A stretch of 23,368 nt of DNA. Source: Nitrospira sp. SG-bin2. GTDB lineage: Bacteria > Nitrospirota > Nitrospiria > Nitrospirales > Nitrospiraceae. A program made the translations under genes and the position numbers. Location: NCBI GenBank assembly GCA_002083405.1, contig LVWT01000060.1:1-23368 (forward strand). Reading direction: 5' to 3'. The first letter of the stretch is position 1. Each line of letters begins with the position of its first letter. The notes under the pieces were generated by a model. It was given only the letters and a program-made list of their open reading frames with translations, was not told the DNA's origin and did no database searches. Positions 5,692 to 12,604 of this stretch are shown here, in pieces.

Positions 5692-6801
5692 ATGAGCCCG
5701 ATGGGGACAGCCAAAGCCCTGCTTGCGAAGCCCGTTGTGCCCGTCTTCTGTTTTCTCTCCGGCGTGGCATACGACACGTTTACCCTGACCCGGATCGATC
5801 GGCTGCAGGACAATCTCATCCTCTTGGTCTATCTGCTTCTCTTAGGCGTACTGATCGTGCTGACCGGGCGGCTGAATGTCGATCTGTCTCTCGATGAGGA
5901 GCGGGTTGCCACGGCGATGCCTCTGACGCGCTGGGCGTTGCACGCGAAGCCCTACTATCCGATGGCGATACAGTTTTTACTGGGGAGTCTGTTCAGCGCC
6001 TATGCCATCTTCTATTCGCGCAGCGCGACGTTCACCGGCACGGCCATCTTTTTTGGATTGTTGATCGTACTACTGATCGTCAATGAGTTTCTGCATAACC
6101 GGCTCTCCAGCCTCCGTCTGCTCGTCAGTTTGTATGCCGTGGTCTGTTTCGCGTTTTTCACGTTTTTTCTGCCGGTCATGACGGGACATATGAATGCCGT
6201 CGTATTTTTGGCGGGGGCGGGACTGAGCGCAGGCGTGACTTTTCGCGTGGTTCAACTGATTTATCGGGATAATCCGGGCCGGTCCAAGCGTGAAGCGATC
6301 GGAGTCACCGCTCCCGCCTTTGCGCTCATCGGTCTGCTGGTCGGGTTTTATTTCCTCAACTGGATTCCGCCCGTGCCGCTGTCGCTCAAGTACGGCGGGA
6401 TTTACCACGAGGTGAAGAAGACGGGCGACCGGTTTGAGCTCTCGTTCGATAAAAAGTGGTACCAGGTCTGGAAACGGTCGAACAGCACATTTCCCGCCGA
6501 TGAGCCGATCTATTGCTTCACCGCCGTCTTTGCGCCTGTCGACCTGGATACCACCGTCTACCATCACTGGTATTTTCGAGCCAACGGAAGCCGGCCGTTT
6601 GCCCATGCGGACAAGATTCCCATCAAAATCTCAGGGGGGCGTGAAGGCGGATATCGTGCCTATACCTTCAAACAGCGGCTCAGTCCTGGCGACTGGCGTG
6701 TGGATGTTGAAACCGAAGACGGCCGAATCATCGGGCGTGTTTCAGTGGAGGTTGAAAAGCTGGACGAAGCGCGACCGGTACTGACGACGGTGACGTATTG
6801 A
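5692..6801 (+). CDS. Membrane protein with C-terminal DUF2914 domain
   Basis: 369 residues from ATG 5692 (ATG 5701 is also possible). The N-terminal ~225 residues carry about seven hydrophobic segments, for example 42-58 (LILLVYLLLLGVLIVLTG), 116-132, 140-162 (LRLLVSLYAVVCFAFFTFFL) and 207-225, so this half is an integral membrane domain. Residues ~275-352 match the DUF2914 pattern: FTAVFAPVDLDTTVYHHWY, then a basic strand KIPIKIS, then YTFKQRLSPGDWRVDVETEDG. This compact domain would face the periplasm or cytoplasm at the end of the last helix. The function of DUF2914 is unknown. The gene is followed after 5 bases by an FKBP-like gene and then a DUF1499 gene, probably one operon ending at the terminator at 7639-7669. 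Confidence 0.85.
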   Translation: MSPMGTAKALLAKPVVPVFCFLSGVAYDTFTLTRIDRLQDNLILLVYLLLLGVLIVLTGRLNVDLSLDEERVATAMPLTRWALHAKPYYPMAIQFLLGSLFSAYAIFYSRSATFTGTAIFFGLLIVLLIVNEFLHNRLSSLRLLVSLYAVVCFAFFTFFLPVMTGHMNAVVFLAGAGLSAGVTFRVVQLIYRDNPGRSKREAIGVTAPAFALIGLLVGFYFLNWIPPVPLSLKYGGIYHEVKKTGDRFELSFDKKWYQVWKRSNSTFPADEPIYCFTAVFAPVDLDTTVYHHWYFRANGSRPFAHADKIPIKISGGREGGYRAYTFKQRLSPGDWRVDVETEDGRIIGRVSVEVEKLDEARPVLTTVTY

Positions 6802-6806
6802 CCGGC

Positions 6807-7202
6807 ATGATGAAGCGCCTGAGCGGACTCAAGATTCTTGATGAGCGAGAAGGAGAAGGGCAACCGGCCCAAGAAGGTGACCGGGTCATCTACAACTGTC
6901 GAATCTTCTTGAACAAGGGTGACGAGGTGATGCTGAATGCGAAACAGTTCGATCAGCTTTCCCAGGACATGATTCGAGTTGTAGAAGGAGAGCGCTTCGT
7001 GGATCGCAAGACAGTTCTTGGCAGCCGGCAAACAATCGCCGGCGTAGAGCATGCCTTGATAGGGATGAAAGCCGGCGGCTATCGAAAAGTGCGTATCAGC
7101 CCGCATCTGGCCTATCGGGAGACAGGCATCCCGGGTCTGATTCCACCAGGTGCGGTGCTGGTGGTGGAGATCTGGTTGCGGACGACAATAGAAAAAGCGT
7201 AA
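6807..7202 (+). CDS. FKBP-type peptidyl-prolyl isomerase-like protein
   Basis: 131 residues from ATG 6807. The FKBP frame is seen in order: EGDRVIYNCRIFLNKGDEV (first strand and turn), VLGSRQTIAGVEHALIGMKAGGYRKVRI, then a flap P-H-L-A-Y-R and the closing IPPGAVLVVEIWL. This matches the family layout, which normally catalyses cis-trans isomerisation of prolyl bonds or acts as a chaperone. The Phe-Asp pair that usually follows the first hairpin is replaced here by other residues, so catalytic activity may be weak. There is no signal peptide, so it should be cytosolic. It sits 5 bases after the DUF2914 gene and 12 bases before DUF1499 gene. A TTG at 6798 overlapping the previous stop is an alternative start. 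Confidence 0.85.
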   Translation: MMKRLSGLKILDEREGEGQPAQEGDRVIYNCRIFLNKGDEVMLNAKQFDQLSQDMIRVVEGERFVDRKTVLGSRQTIAGVEHALIGMKAGGYRKVRISPHLAYRETGIPGLIPPGAVLVVEIWLRTTIEKA

Positions 7203-7214
7203 AGTTCCGGCTCA

Positions 7215-7577
7215 ATGAGCCTGCGGACTCTTCCCCCCTGCCCTTCCAGCCCCAATTGCGTGTCCACCCAGGCCACGGATGAGGGGCATGCAATCGCGCC
7301 GTTGCGCTATAAGAAGCCTCGCGCAGAAGCGAAGGAGGCGTTGAAGGCGGTGATTGCGACATTGCCTCGGGTCAAGCTCATCGAAGAAGACGAGTCCTAC
7401 CTGCATTACGAATTCACCAGCCTCTTGCTGCGGTTTGTGGACGATGTGGAGTTTCTCTTTGACGACGACGCGCACATCATCCAGTTTCGTTCTGCCTCCC
7501 GCACCGGCTATGGAGACTTGGGCGTCAACCGCAAGCGTATGGAAGAGCTGCGTGCCTTGGTTGAGCGTAAGCTGTAA
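7215..7577 (+). CDS. DUF1499 family protein
   Basis: 120 residues from ATG 7215. The opening C-P-S-S-P-N-C-V-S-T-Q is the hallmark of DUF1499, followed by a helix (EAKEALKAVIATLPRVKLIEEDESYLHYEFTS) and strands (LLRFVDDVEFLFDDDAHIIQFRSASRTGYGDLGVNRKRMEELRALV), which includes the family-typical F-R-S-A-S-R-x-G-x-x-D-x-G-x-N-R-x-R. The length is normal. No signal peptide is present, so the protein appears cytosolic. The function of DUF1499 is not established. It is the last gene of the three-gene operon and lies just before a terminator. Confidence 0.9.
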   Translation: MSLRTLPPCPSSPNCVSTQATDEGHAIAPLRYKKPRAEAKEALKAVIATLPRVKLIEEDESYLHYEFTSLLLRFVDDVEFLFDDDAHIIQFRSASRTGYGDLGVNRKRMEELRALVERKL

Positions 7578-7638
7578 CCTCTATCTCTCCTGAACGGTTC
7601 TGCTGCCCTCGCCGATCGGCCATTTCGGCAAGCCTGTA

Positions 7639-7669
7639 GCCGGGGAGGAGCCTTCCGGCATTTTGTTTT
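7639..7669 (+). terminator. Intrinsic terminator of the DUF2914-FKBP-DUF1499 operon
   Basis: GCCGG at 7639-7643 pairs with CCGGC at 7655-7659, extended by two G-T pairs inside, with a 7-base loop, followed by ATTTTGTTTT at 7660-7669. This is the only clear hairpin-plus-T-tract terminator in the window. Confidence 0.6.
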
Positions 7670-7718
7670 GAGAACGCGAGGCTCCTTGATATGCTTCCAG
7701 AAATTGGAGGCTGGACTG

Positions 7719-8042
7719 ATGGGATTCAAACGAAAGGGCTGGCGCGCCGCGGTCAACTGCGCCGGTCGGTTAGAACGCGGTAGGCAATCGGTTCCCTGTA
7801 GAGTTGTGGATGTCAGCGAGGCTGGTGTTCGGCTTGACAGCCGTATGCTTGTGAAGGTTGGTGAGACCATCCAGCTCGTCCTTGAAGTGGCACCGGAGAA
7901 AGTGGTGACCTGCGAGTTGCAAGTTGTCTACGTGCGGACTCCAAGGCTGGGAGCAAAGATCGTTTCGATCAGTCCAGACGACAAGGAACGATTGGCACAA
8001 TTCCTAGACCATCGAGTTCTGGAAAATTTCTCTCGCCGGTAG
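7719..8042 (+). CDS. Single-domain PilZ protein (c-di-GMP receptor)
   Basis: 107 residues from ATG 7719, with GGAGG at 7706-7710. The two cyclic di-GMP motifs are both intact: R5-x3-R9 (RKGWR) in the N-terminal loop and D-V-S-E-A-G (D/N-x-S-x-x-G) at the start of the barrel. The remaining strands (GETIQLVLEVAPEKVVTCELQVVYVRTPRLGAKIVSISPDD) fit the six-stranded barrel. The protein contains nothing except PilZ, so it probably works by binding another protein in response to c-di-GMP. It follows the operon terminator and begins its own unit. Three more PilZ genes are found further downstream in the window. Confidence 0.9.
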   Translation: MGFKRKGWRAAVNCAGRLERGRQSVPCRVVDVSEAGVRLDSRMLVKVGETIQLVLEVAPEKVVTCELQVVYVRTPRLGAKIVSISPDDKERLAQFLDHRVLENFSRR

Positions 8043-8098
8043 CGTACACGATTACTGTGTATGACCGGTCCACAGGTCGATCTCACAAGGATATATCT

Positions 8099-8278
8099 TC
8101 AGTGTTTGGAGGGTGCCGGTTTTGGACCCAACCTCGTGGTGTGTTGAAAGACGCACTTCGGGCAGGTGTAGTGGACGAACTGTCTCCCGCCGACCAGGCG
8201 TTTCTTCATCGGGACCCGGCACCAGGTGCACAGGCGATCGGGAAGGTCTGTCAGGGAAGCATCCAGTGGTGTAGCCAT
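8099..8278 (-). CDS. 59-residue zinc-ribbon protein
   Basis: A small frame on the minus strand, ATG at 8278 and TGA at 8099-8101. It encodes 59 residues with C17-x2-C20 (LCTWC), a basic hairpin (MKKRLVGGRQFVHY), C39-x2-C42 (CPKC), an extended FQHTTRL and a Lys/Pro-rich tail. The two C-x2-C knuckles 18 residues apart are typical of a zinc ribbon. The overlapping plus-strand frame and the other minus-strand frame lack any such pattern. On the minus strand TTGACA (8315-8310) and GACAAT (8291-8286), 18 bases apart, form a plausible promoter that would start transcription next to the ATG. Alternative: chance cysteine spacing; the coherent pattern and promoter make it likely to be a gene. Confidence 0.6.
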   Translation of the reverse strand: MATPLDASLTDLPDRLCTWCRVPMKKRLVGGRQFVHYTCPKCVFQHTTRLGPKPAPSKH

Positions 8279-8307
8279 GGACAGTATTGTCTCCGAGGGT
8301 CGTAAAT

Positions 8308-8332
8308 GTTGTCAACCGAGCGGGTTGACAAC
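8308..8332. promoter_or_regulatory. Perfect 10-base inverted repeat, possible operator
   Basis: GTTGTCAACC (8308-8317) and GGTTGACAAC (8323-8332) are exact reverse complements separated by five bases. Each arm contains TTGACA on one strand. The left arm serves as the -35 box of the minus-strand zinc-ribbon gene; the right arm lies upstream of the SpeD-like gene on the plus strand. A dimeric regulator bound here would cover at least the minus-strand promoter. There is no T-tract, so a terminator role is unlikely. Confidence 0.5.
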
Positions 8333-8381
8333 GCTGCCATGAAATTATTCTCGTCGACGGCCGTGCGTTTTTTGAAATTCG

Positions 8382-8390
8382 TGGTATATT
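8382..8390 (+). promoter_or_regulatory. Extended -10 promoter of the SpeD-like gene
   Basis: TGGTATATT at 8382-8390 fits the extended -10 pattern TGnTATAAT with one mismatch. No good -35 box lies 16-18 bases upstream, which is usual for this class. Transcription would begin near 8397, right before the leader hairpin at 8398-8412. Confidence 0.5.
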
Positions 8391-8397
8391 CCGCGAG

Positions 8398-8412
8398 GCA
8401 CTCGTTGAGTGC
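8398..8412 (+). other. Leader hairpin upstream of the SpeD-like gene
   Basis: GCACTC (8398-8403) pairs with GAGTGC (8407-8412) around a three-base loop. It would sit at the very 5' end of the predicted transcript and could stabilise the message. It is followed by an unpaired leader with AAAGG at 8437-8441 before the ATG. Confidence 0.4.
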
Positions 8413-8451
8413 ACATGTTTCTCACACTCTTACAGAAAGGTACTACCACCT

Positions 8452-8892
8452 ATGAGCATCTCGGCTAGTTCCGAGTCCGCTATCTTTCCAACCAATGCCC
8501 CTGTGGCCGCTTCCCGTCCTGCCCAAGACATGGTGGGAGAAGGCAAAGCCTGGGGACTTTGCACCGCAGTTGACCTCCAAGATTGCAATCCCGATCTTAT
8601 CCGTGATGCCGCCCATATCAAGCGCTACGTCGTCGAACTCTGCGAACTCATCGGCATGAAGCGCTTCGGCGAATGCCAGGTCGTCGATTTCGGCGAAGGC
8701 CGCGTGGCCGGTTACTCTATGGTGCAGCTGATCTCGACATCGTTGATCAGCGGCCATTTCGCTAATGACACCAATAACGCGTACCTCGACATTTTTAGCT
8801 GCAAGGGGTATGACCCTGCGGTGGTCGAATCATTCTCAAAGGAATTTTTCGGCGCCCGACGAAGTTTGGCTACGATGACGCTTCGGTACTAA
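8452..8892 (+). CDS. S-adenosylmethionine decarboxylase-family (SpeD-like) protein
   Basis: 146 residues from ATG 8452. After a Ser/Ala-rich N-terminal tail (residues 1-30) the AdoMet decarboxylase fold follows: GLCTAVDLQDCNPDLIRD, then CQVVDFGEGRVAGYSM, then the maturation-site region and YLDIFSCKGYDP. Aligning with the Thermotoga enzyme as I remember it, the pyruvoyl-forming serine is Ser97, Ser55 is Ser89, His68 is His102 and Cys83 is Cys117, all with exact spacing. The residue before the cleavage serine is Thr96 where Glu is usual. Family members decarboxylate S-adenosylmethionine for spermidine synthesis. The replaced Glu, and the absence of polyamine genes nearby, leave open a related but different activity. 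The gene stands alone with its own promoter. Confidence 0.8.
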   Translation: MSISASSESAIFPTNAPVAASRPAQDMVGEGKAWGLCTAVDLQDCNPDLIRDAAHIKRYVVELCELIGMKRFGECQVVDFGEGRVAGYSMVQLISTSLISGHFANDTNNAYLDIFSCKGYDPAVVESFSKEFFGARRSLATMTLRY

Positions 8893-8921
8893 GGGGTGCC
8901 CCTGTATCTGATACACCGTGC

Positions 8922-8949
8922 GCGGGGGCCGCGGTTACGCGGTCCCCGC
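8922..8949. other. Strong 12-bp hairpin between SpeD-like and SCP2 genes
   Basis: Bases 8922-8933 pair with 8938-8949 (eleven Watson-Crick pairs, one G-T) around the loop GTTA. It is very GC-rich and stable but has no T-tract after it on the plus strand, so it may be an RNA-stabilising or attenuating hairpin or a T-less terminator rather than a classic terminator. Confidence 0.5.
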
Positions 8950-8984
8950 CTGGATCGACCCGCTGCTGACGAGTTTGCACCGAG

Positions 8985-9320
8985 ATGAATCCCACGACAG
9001 CCAAAGAATTGTTCAATTCGCTTACTTCGAAGTTCGACAAGGACGCCGCCGAGGGTCTGGATGCCGTGTATCAGTTCAATTTAACGGGCGCACAGAGCGG
9101 CCAGTATCATGTGATTGTGAAAGATAGCGTCTGTGCCGTGAAAGAAGGCCTCCATGCCGATCCGCAGGTGACGCTCTCGCTGAGTGGAGACGACTGCATC
9201 AGGCTGCTCAACGGCCAGCTCAGCGGATTTTCGATTGCCATGTCGGGCCGCTTGCAGATCGCGGGAGATATCAGCCTCGCCATGCAGCTCAAGTCTTTGT
9301 TTCCGACCATCGGCCGCTAA
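8985..9320 (+). CDS. SCP2 sterol-carrier domain protein
   Basis: 111 residues from ATG 8985, consisting of one SCP2 domain. The typical order is present: an N-terminal helix (TAKELFNSLTSKFDKDAAEGLDAVYQFNLTG), then strands (GQYHVIVKDSVCAVKEG, DPQVTLSLSGDDCIRLLNGQLS), then the conserved end M-S-G-R-L-Q-I-A-G-D-I-S-L-A-M-Q-L-K-S-L-F. The fold has a hydrophobic tunnel that binds fatty acids, acyl-CoA or sterol-like lipids. Bacterial SCP2-only proteins are poorly characterised. The protein is cytosolic. It lies 92 bases after the SpeD-like gene, separated by the strong hairpin, and converges with the RND operon, whose last stop is 28 bases away. Confidence 0.9.
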   Translation: MNPTTAKELFNSLTSKFDKDAAEGLDAVYQFNLTGAQSGQYHVIVKDSVCAVKEGLHADPQVTLSLSGDDCIRLLNGQLSGFSIAMSGRLQIAGDISLAMQLKSLFPTIGR

Positions 9321-9348
9321 ACAATCCCGACCGTCAGCCGGCTGTGTA

Positions 9349-12300
9349 TCAGGAGGGGATCGCCTCTCGCTCGTCTTCCTGTTTTCTTCGAATCCGTTCT
9401 TCCAACATCACATATACCGTCGGGATCAGGAACAGCGTTAGAAGTGTGGAGACGCTCAAGCCTCCGACGACCGCCCGCGCGAGCGGCGCGTTGGTTTCTC
9501 CCCCGGTTCCGAGGCCGATGGCCATCGGGAGCAGACCGAAGACTGTCGCGAGTGAGGTCATGAGAATCGGTCGGAGGCGGGTTCTCGATGCGGTAATCAC
9601 GGCGTCGAGCAGCGGCCGGCCCTTTCGGCGCAGCACGTTCGTATAGTCGACCAGCAGGACGCCGTTTGAGACGACGATGCCGAACATCATGATGATGCCC
9701 ATCATCGATGTCGTGGACAGGGTCGTGTCGGTCAGGAACAGAATCAGGATCACTCCGGGAAATCCCATCGGCACCGAGAACATGATGATAAACGGGTCGA
9801 TGAGCGATTTGAACTGTGCGGCCATCACCATGTACACGAGCACGAGCGCAAGGACGGTGGCGAACAGCAGGCCTTGAAAAGTTTCGCGCTGTTGTTGAAT
9901 CTGGCCGGCCAGTTTGAGGCTAAAACCAGTCGGGAGTTGAAGCGAGGCGAACGCTGACTCAAGGTCGGCGGCAATGTCCCCCAGCGGGCGCGTCGTTGGA
10001 TTGGCCGTCACATGCACCACGCGCTGAAAGTACTTGCGGTCGATCTTGACCGGCCCGGCATTCAATTTGAGCGAGGCGACGTTTTTGAGCAACACCGGCT
10101 GTCCGGTTTTTGAGGTTAATAAAATATTCTCCAGGTCGGTGAGATTCGTCCGGTGTTCTTCGGCCAGCCAGGCGCTGATGAAGTACTCGTTTCCATTGTG
10201 CGGGTCGGTGTAGATGATGGGATCGGTTTGCCCGTTGCCATTGAGGGAGTACAGCACAGTGTTCGCCACGTCGGCTTCGCTGATACCGAGCAATGCCGCC
10301 TTTTCACGGTCCACCGTGACGTTGATCTCCGGGTAATTTTCCTCTCGGCTCGACTCGACATCGGCCAGACCCGGAGTGCGCTCCATAATCTCTTTGACGC
10401 GGGTGATGACTTCTCGGGCTTTTTCAAAGTCGTAGCCGTAGATTTCCACATCGACGGCTTTTTGCGAGCCGAAGCTGGTGACGCGTTTGACCAGGCCGCC
10501 CGGATCGAATGACATGGCCACACCGGGGAAGAGCGTGAGAATTTTCGGGCGCACCTCGTTCATGATCTGCACTTGGCTTCTGCGGCGTGTATCCACCGGG
10601 GCCAGATACACCTGGATCGATGACGTGTGGGGGCCGGTGTTGGGGTTGAAGAGCGATGACCGGCCTTGGGACAGCACGCCCGTGCTGGAGACGATCGTCT
10701 CCAACTCATGAACAGGAATCGCCTCGCGAAGCACTCGTTCCACTTCGGCGACCTGTTGTTCAGTTTTTTCGACACGTTGGCCGACGGGTGCGCGTAGGGC
10801 GATGCGGAACTGGCTTTCGTCAGAGACCGGCAAGAATTCTGTGCCGATCCGGGGGGCCAGCGCGAGCGATCCGGCAAAGATGAGCAGCACGGCTGCGATG
10901 AACATTCGGCGATGTTGCAACATCCAGCGCAACGCGCCCTCGTAGCTGCTGTCGAGAGACTCGTAGCGATCACGGCTCCATGTCATCACTCTGACCCACC
11001 ATTCCGGCATCGCCTGGTGGGCTTCGTGCTCGGGTTTGAGAAACTTGTAACAGAGCGCCGGCGTGACGGTACGGGAGATAAAGAATGACGTAAAGAGGGC
11101 GATGGCGATGGTGACGGTCAAGGGAATCAGCAGGAGGCGTGTGATCCCGACGATAAAAAACATCGGGAGAAAGACCACGACGGTCGTGACGGTCGACGCA
11201 AAAATCGGCATGGCCACTTCGCGGGCGGCTTCCACAATGGCGTCCCAGCGCCGAGCCCCGGTGTTCAGGTGGCGCTGGATGTTTTCCAGCTCCACGATGG
11301 AGTCATCAACGAGGCGGCCGATGCCGAGCGCGAGGCCGCCTAGCGTAAAGACGTTGAGCGTTTGGCCGGACAGATGGAGCGCGATGAAGGTCACCAGAAT
11401 AGAAAGGGGAATAGAGACGGAAATGATCATGGTGCTGGTCAGGTTGCGGAGAAAAATCAAAATCACGGCGGCAGCTAAGAGCGAACCGTGCAGCGCCTGT
11501 TCGATCAGGTTACGGATGGACTGACGGATGTAGACGGATTGGTCGAACGAAATGCCGAGGGTCACGCCCGGTGGAATACCGATCATCTTGGGGATCATTG
11601 CCTTCAGGGCATCAACGACCTCGACGGTGTTGGCGATCGGCTGCTTGTTCACACGGAGGAAGACCGCTCTGGCCCCGTCGGTGCGCACGATGTTCGTCTG
11701 GATGTCGGATGAGTCGGTGACCGTCCCCACGTCGCGCACTCGGACCGGGCTGCCTTGCGGGTTGACCTTCACGATGACGTCTTGGATCGGCTCGACGGTT
11801 TTGAACTGATTGTTCGTGAACACGTTGTAGTCGAGATTGCCGGCTCGGATGTTGCCGGACGGCAGAATCACGTTGGCCGCCTTGACGCTGTTCACCACGT
11901 CGAGAATGGAGAGCCCGCGGGCGCTCAGGAGCGCCGGGTCGAGGTTGATATTGATCTGACGGATTTTCCCGCCCTCCACGGTGGCTGCGGCGACGTTGGC
12001 GATCTGTTCGATCTGTGGGGCGATAGTGTTGTATGCCAGATCGTAGAGCGCACGTTCGTCCATGTTCTCGCTTGATACCGTGACGAACGAGACCGGGATC
12101 TGGGACACGTCGAATTTCACGATGAACGGCTGCAGAATGCCGGGCGGGAGACTGTTCAGAATCTGTGTGATGCGCTGCATCACCTCCATCTGGCCGGTAT
12201 TGATATCGGCGCCCCAGTTGAACCAGATCTGTACTGCGCCGAGTCCCTGCTTGGAGAAGGATTCGACATGCTCCACGTTGGAGGCGGAACTGACGGCTTT

Positions 12301-12504
12301 TTCGATCGGATAGACGACGCTTTGCTCGATATCGAGCGGGGGGGCGCCCTTATAGATGACTCCGACGAACGCGACAGGAATTTGGATGTGAGGAAAGAGA
12401 TCGATGGGCAACCGCTGGAGGGATGTGATGCCGAGCACCACCATCGCGAGCGACAGCATCAAGATACCGATGCGATTGCGGAGTGCGAAGAGTGTCAGCC
12501 ACAT
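9349..12504 (-). CDS. RND efflux transporter (HAE/AcrB-like permease)
   Basis: 1051 residues from ATG at 12504; the frame is open further upstream to 12756, but that extension lies in the adaptor gene and the family start MWLTLFALRN is clear. Layout: TM1 at about 11-29, a first periplasmic porter region from 30 to ~335, six TM helices, the second porter region (IGTEFLPVSDESQFRIALRAP onward), then the final six helices (LLFATVLALVLVYMVMAAQF, MMGIIMMFGIVVSNGVLLVDYTN). The proton-relay pair is D400-D401 in GIGRLVDDSIVELENI. Such pumps export drugs, dyes or metabolites from the periplasm or inner membrane through an outer-membrane channel, driven by proton influx. No outer-membrane TolC-type gene is in the window. 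Adaptor and TetR lie upstream in the same operon. Confidence 0.95.
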   Translation of the reverse strand: MWLTLFALRNRIGILMLSLAMVVLGITSLQRLPIDLFPHIQIPVAFVGVIYKGAPPLDIEQSVVYPIEKAVSSASNVEHVESFSKQGLGAVQIWFNWGADINTGQMEVMQRITQILNSLPPGILQPFIVKFDVSQIPVSFVTVSSENMDERALYDLAYNTIAPQIEQIANVAAATVEGGKIRQININLDPALLSARGLSILDVVNSVKAANVILPSGNIRAGNLDYNVFTNNQFKTVEPIQDVIVKVNPQGSPVRVRDVGTVTDSSDIQTNIVRTDGARAVFLRVNKQPIANTVEVVDALKAMIPKMIGIPPGVTLGISFDQSVYIRQSIRNLIEQALHGSLLAAAVILIFLRNLTSTMIISVSIPLSILVTFIALHLSGQTLNVFTLGGLALGIGRLVDDSIVELENIQRHLNTGARRWDAIVEAAREVAMPIFASTVTTVVVFLPMFFIVGITRLLLIPLTVTIAIALFTSFFISRTVTPALCYKFLKPEHEAHQAMPEWWVRVMTWSRDRYESLDSSYEGALRWMLQHRRMFIAAVLLIFAGSLALAPRIGTEFLPVSDESQFRIALRAPVGQRVEKTEQQVAEVERVLREAIPVHELETIVSSTGVLSQGRSSLFNPNTGPHTSSIQVYLAPVDTRRRSQVQIMNEVRPKILTLFPGVAMSFDPGGLVKRVTSFGSQKAVDVEIYGYDFEKAREVITRVKEIMERTPGLADVESSREENYPEINVTVDREKAALLGISEADVANTVLYSLNGNGQTDPIIYTDPHNGNEYFISAWLAEEHRTNLTDLENILLTSKTGQPVLLKNVASLKLNAGPVKIDRKYFQRVVHVTANPTTRPLGDIAADLESAFASLQLPTGFSLKLAGQIQQQRETFQGLLFATVLALVLVYMVMAAQFKSLIDPFIIMFSVPMGFPGVILILFLTDTTLSTTSMMGIIMMFGIVVSNGVLLVDYTNVLRRKGRPLLDAVITASRTRLRPILMTSLATVFGLLPMAIGLGTGGETNAPLARAVVGGLSVSTLLTLFLIPTVYVMLEERIRRKQEDEREAIPS

Positions 12505-12512
12505 AGCGAAAT

Positions 12513-12547
12513 GGGTGAGGGGTGAGGGGTGAAGTGTAAGGGGTGGG
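12513..12547. repeat. Degenerate heptamer tandem repeat
   Basis: Five 7-base units in register between the adaptor stop and the RND start: GGGTGAG, GGGTGAG, GGGTGAA, GTGTAAG, GGGTGGG. It ends eight bases upstream of the RND start codon (on its strand), where a ribosome binding site would be expected but is not seen. Confidence 0.65.
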
Positions 12548-12604
12548 AGATAACAGCTCGATCGAGAGTCCCTCGGAAATATGGCGTATTCAAACCCTGC
12601 TCCC

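Noticed and set aside
8052..8414. 120-residue minus-strand frame and 82-residue plus-strand frame (8057-8305)
   Set aside because: Neither shows a domain pattern; the third frame on the minus strand (8099-8278) has the coherent zinc-ribbon pattern.
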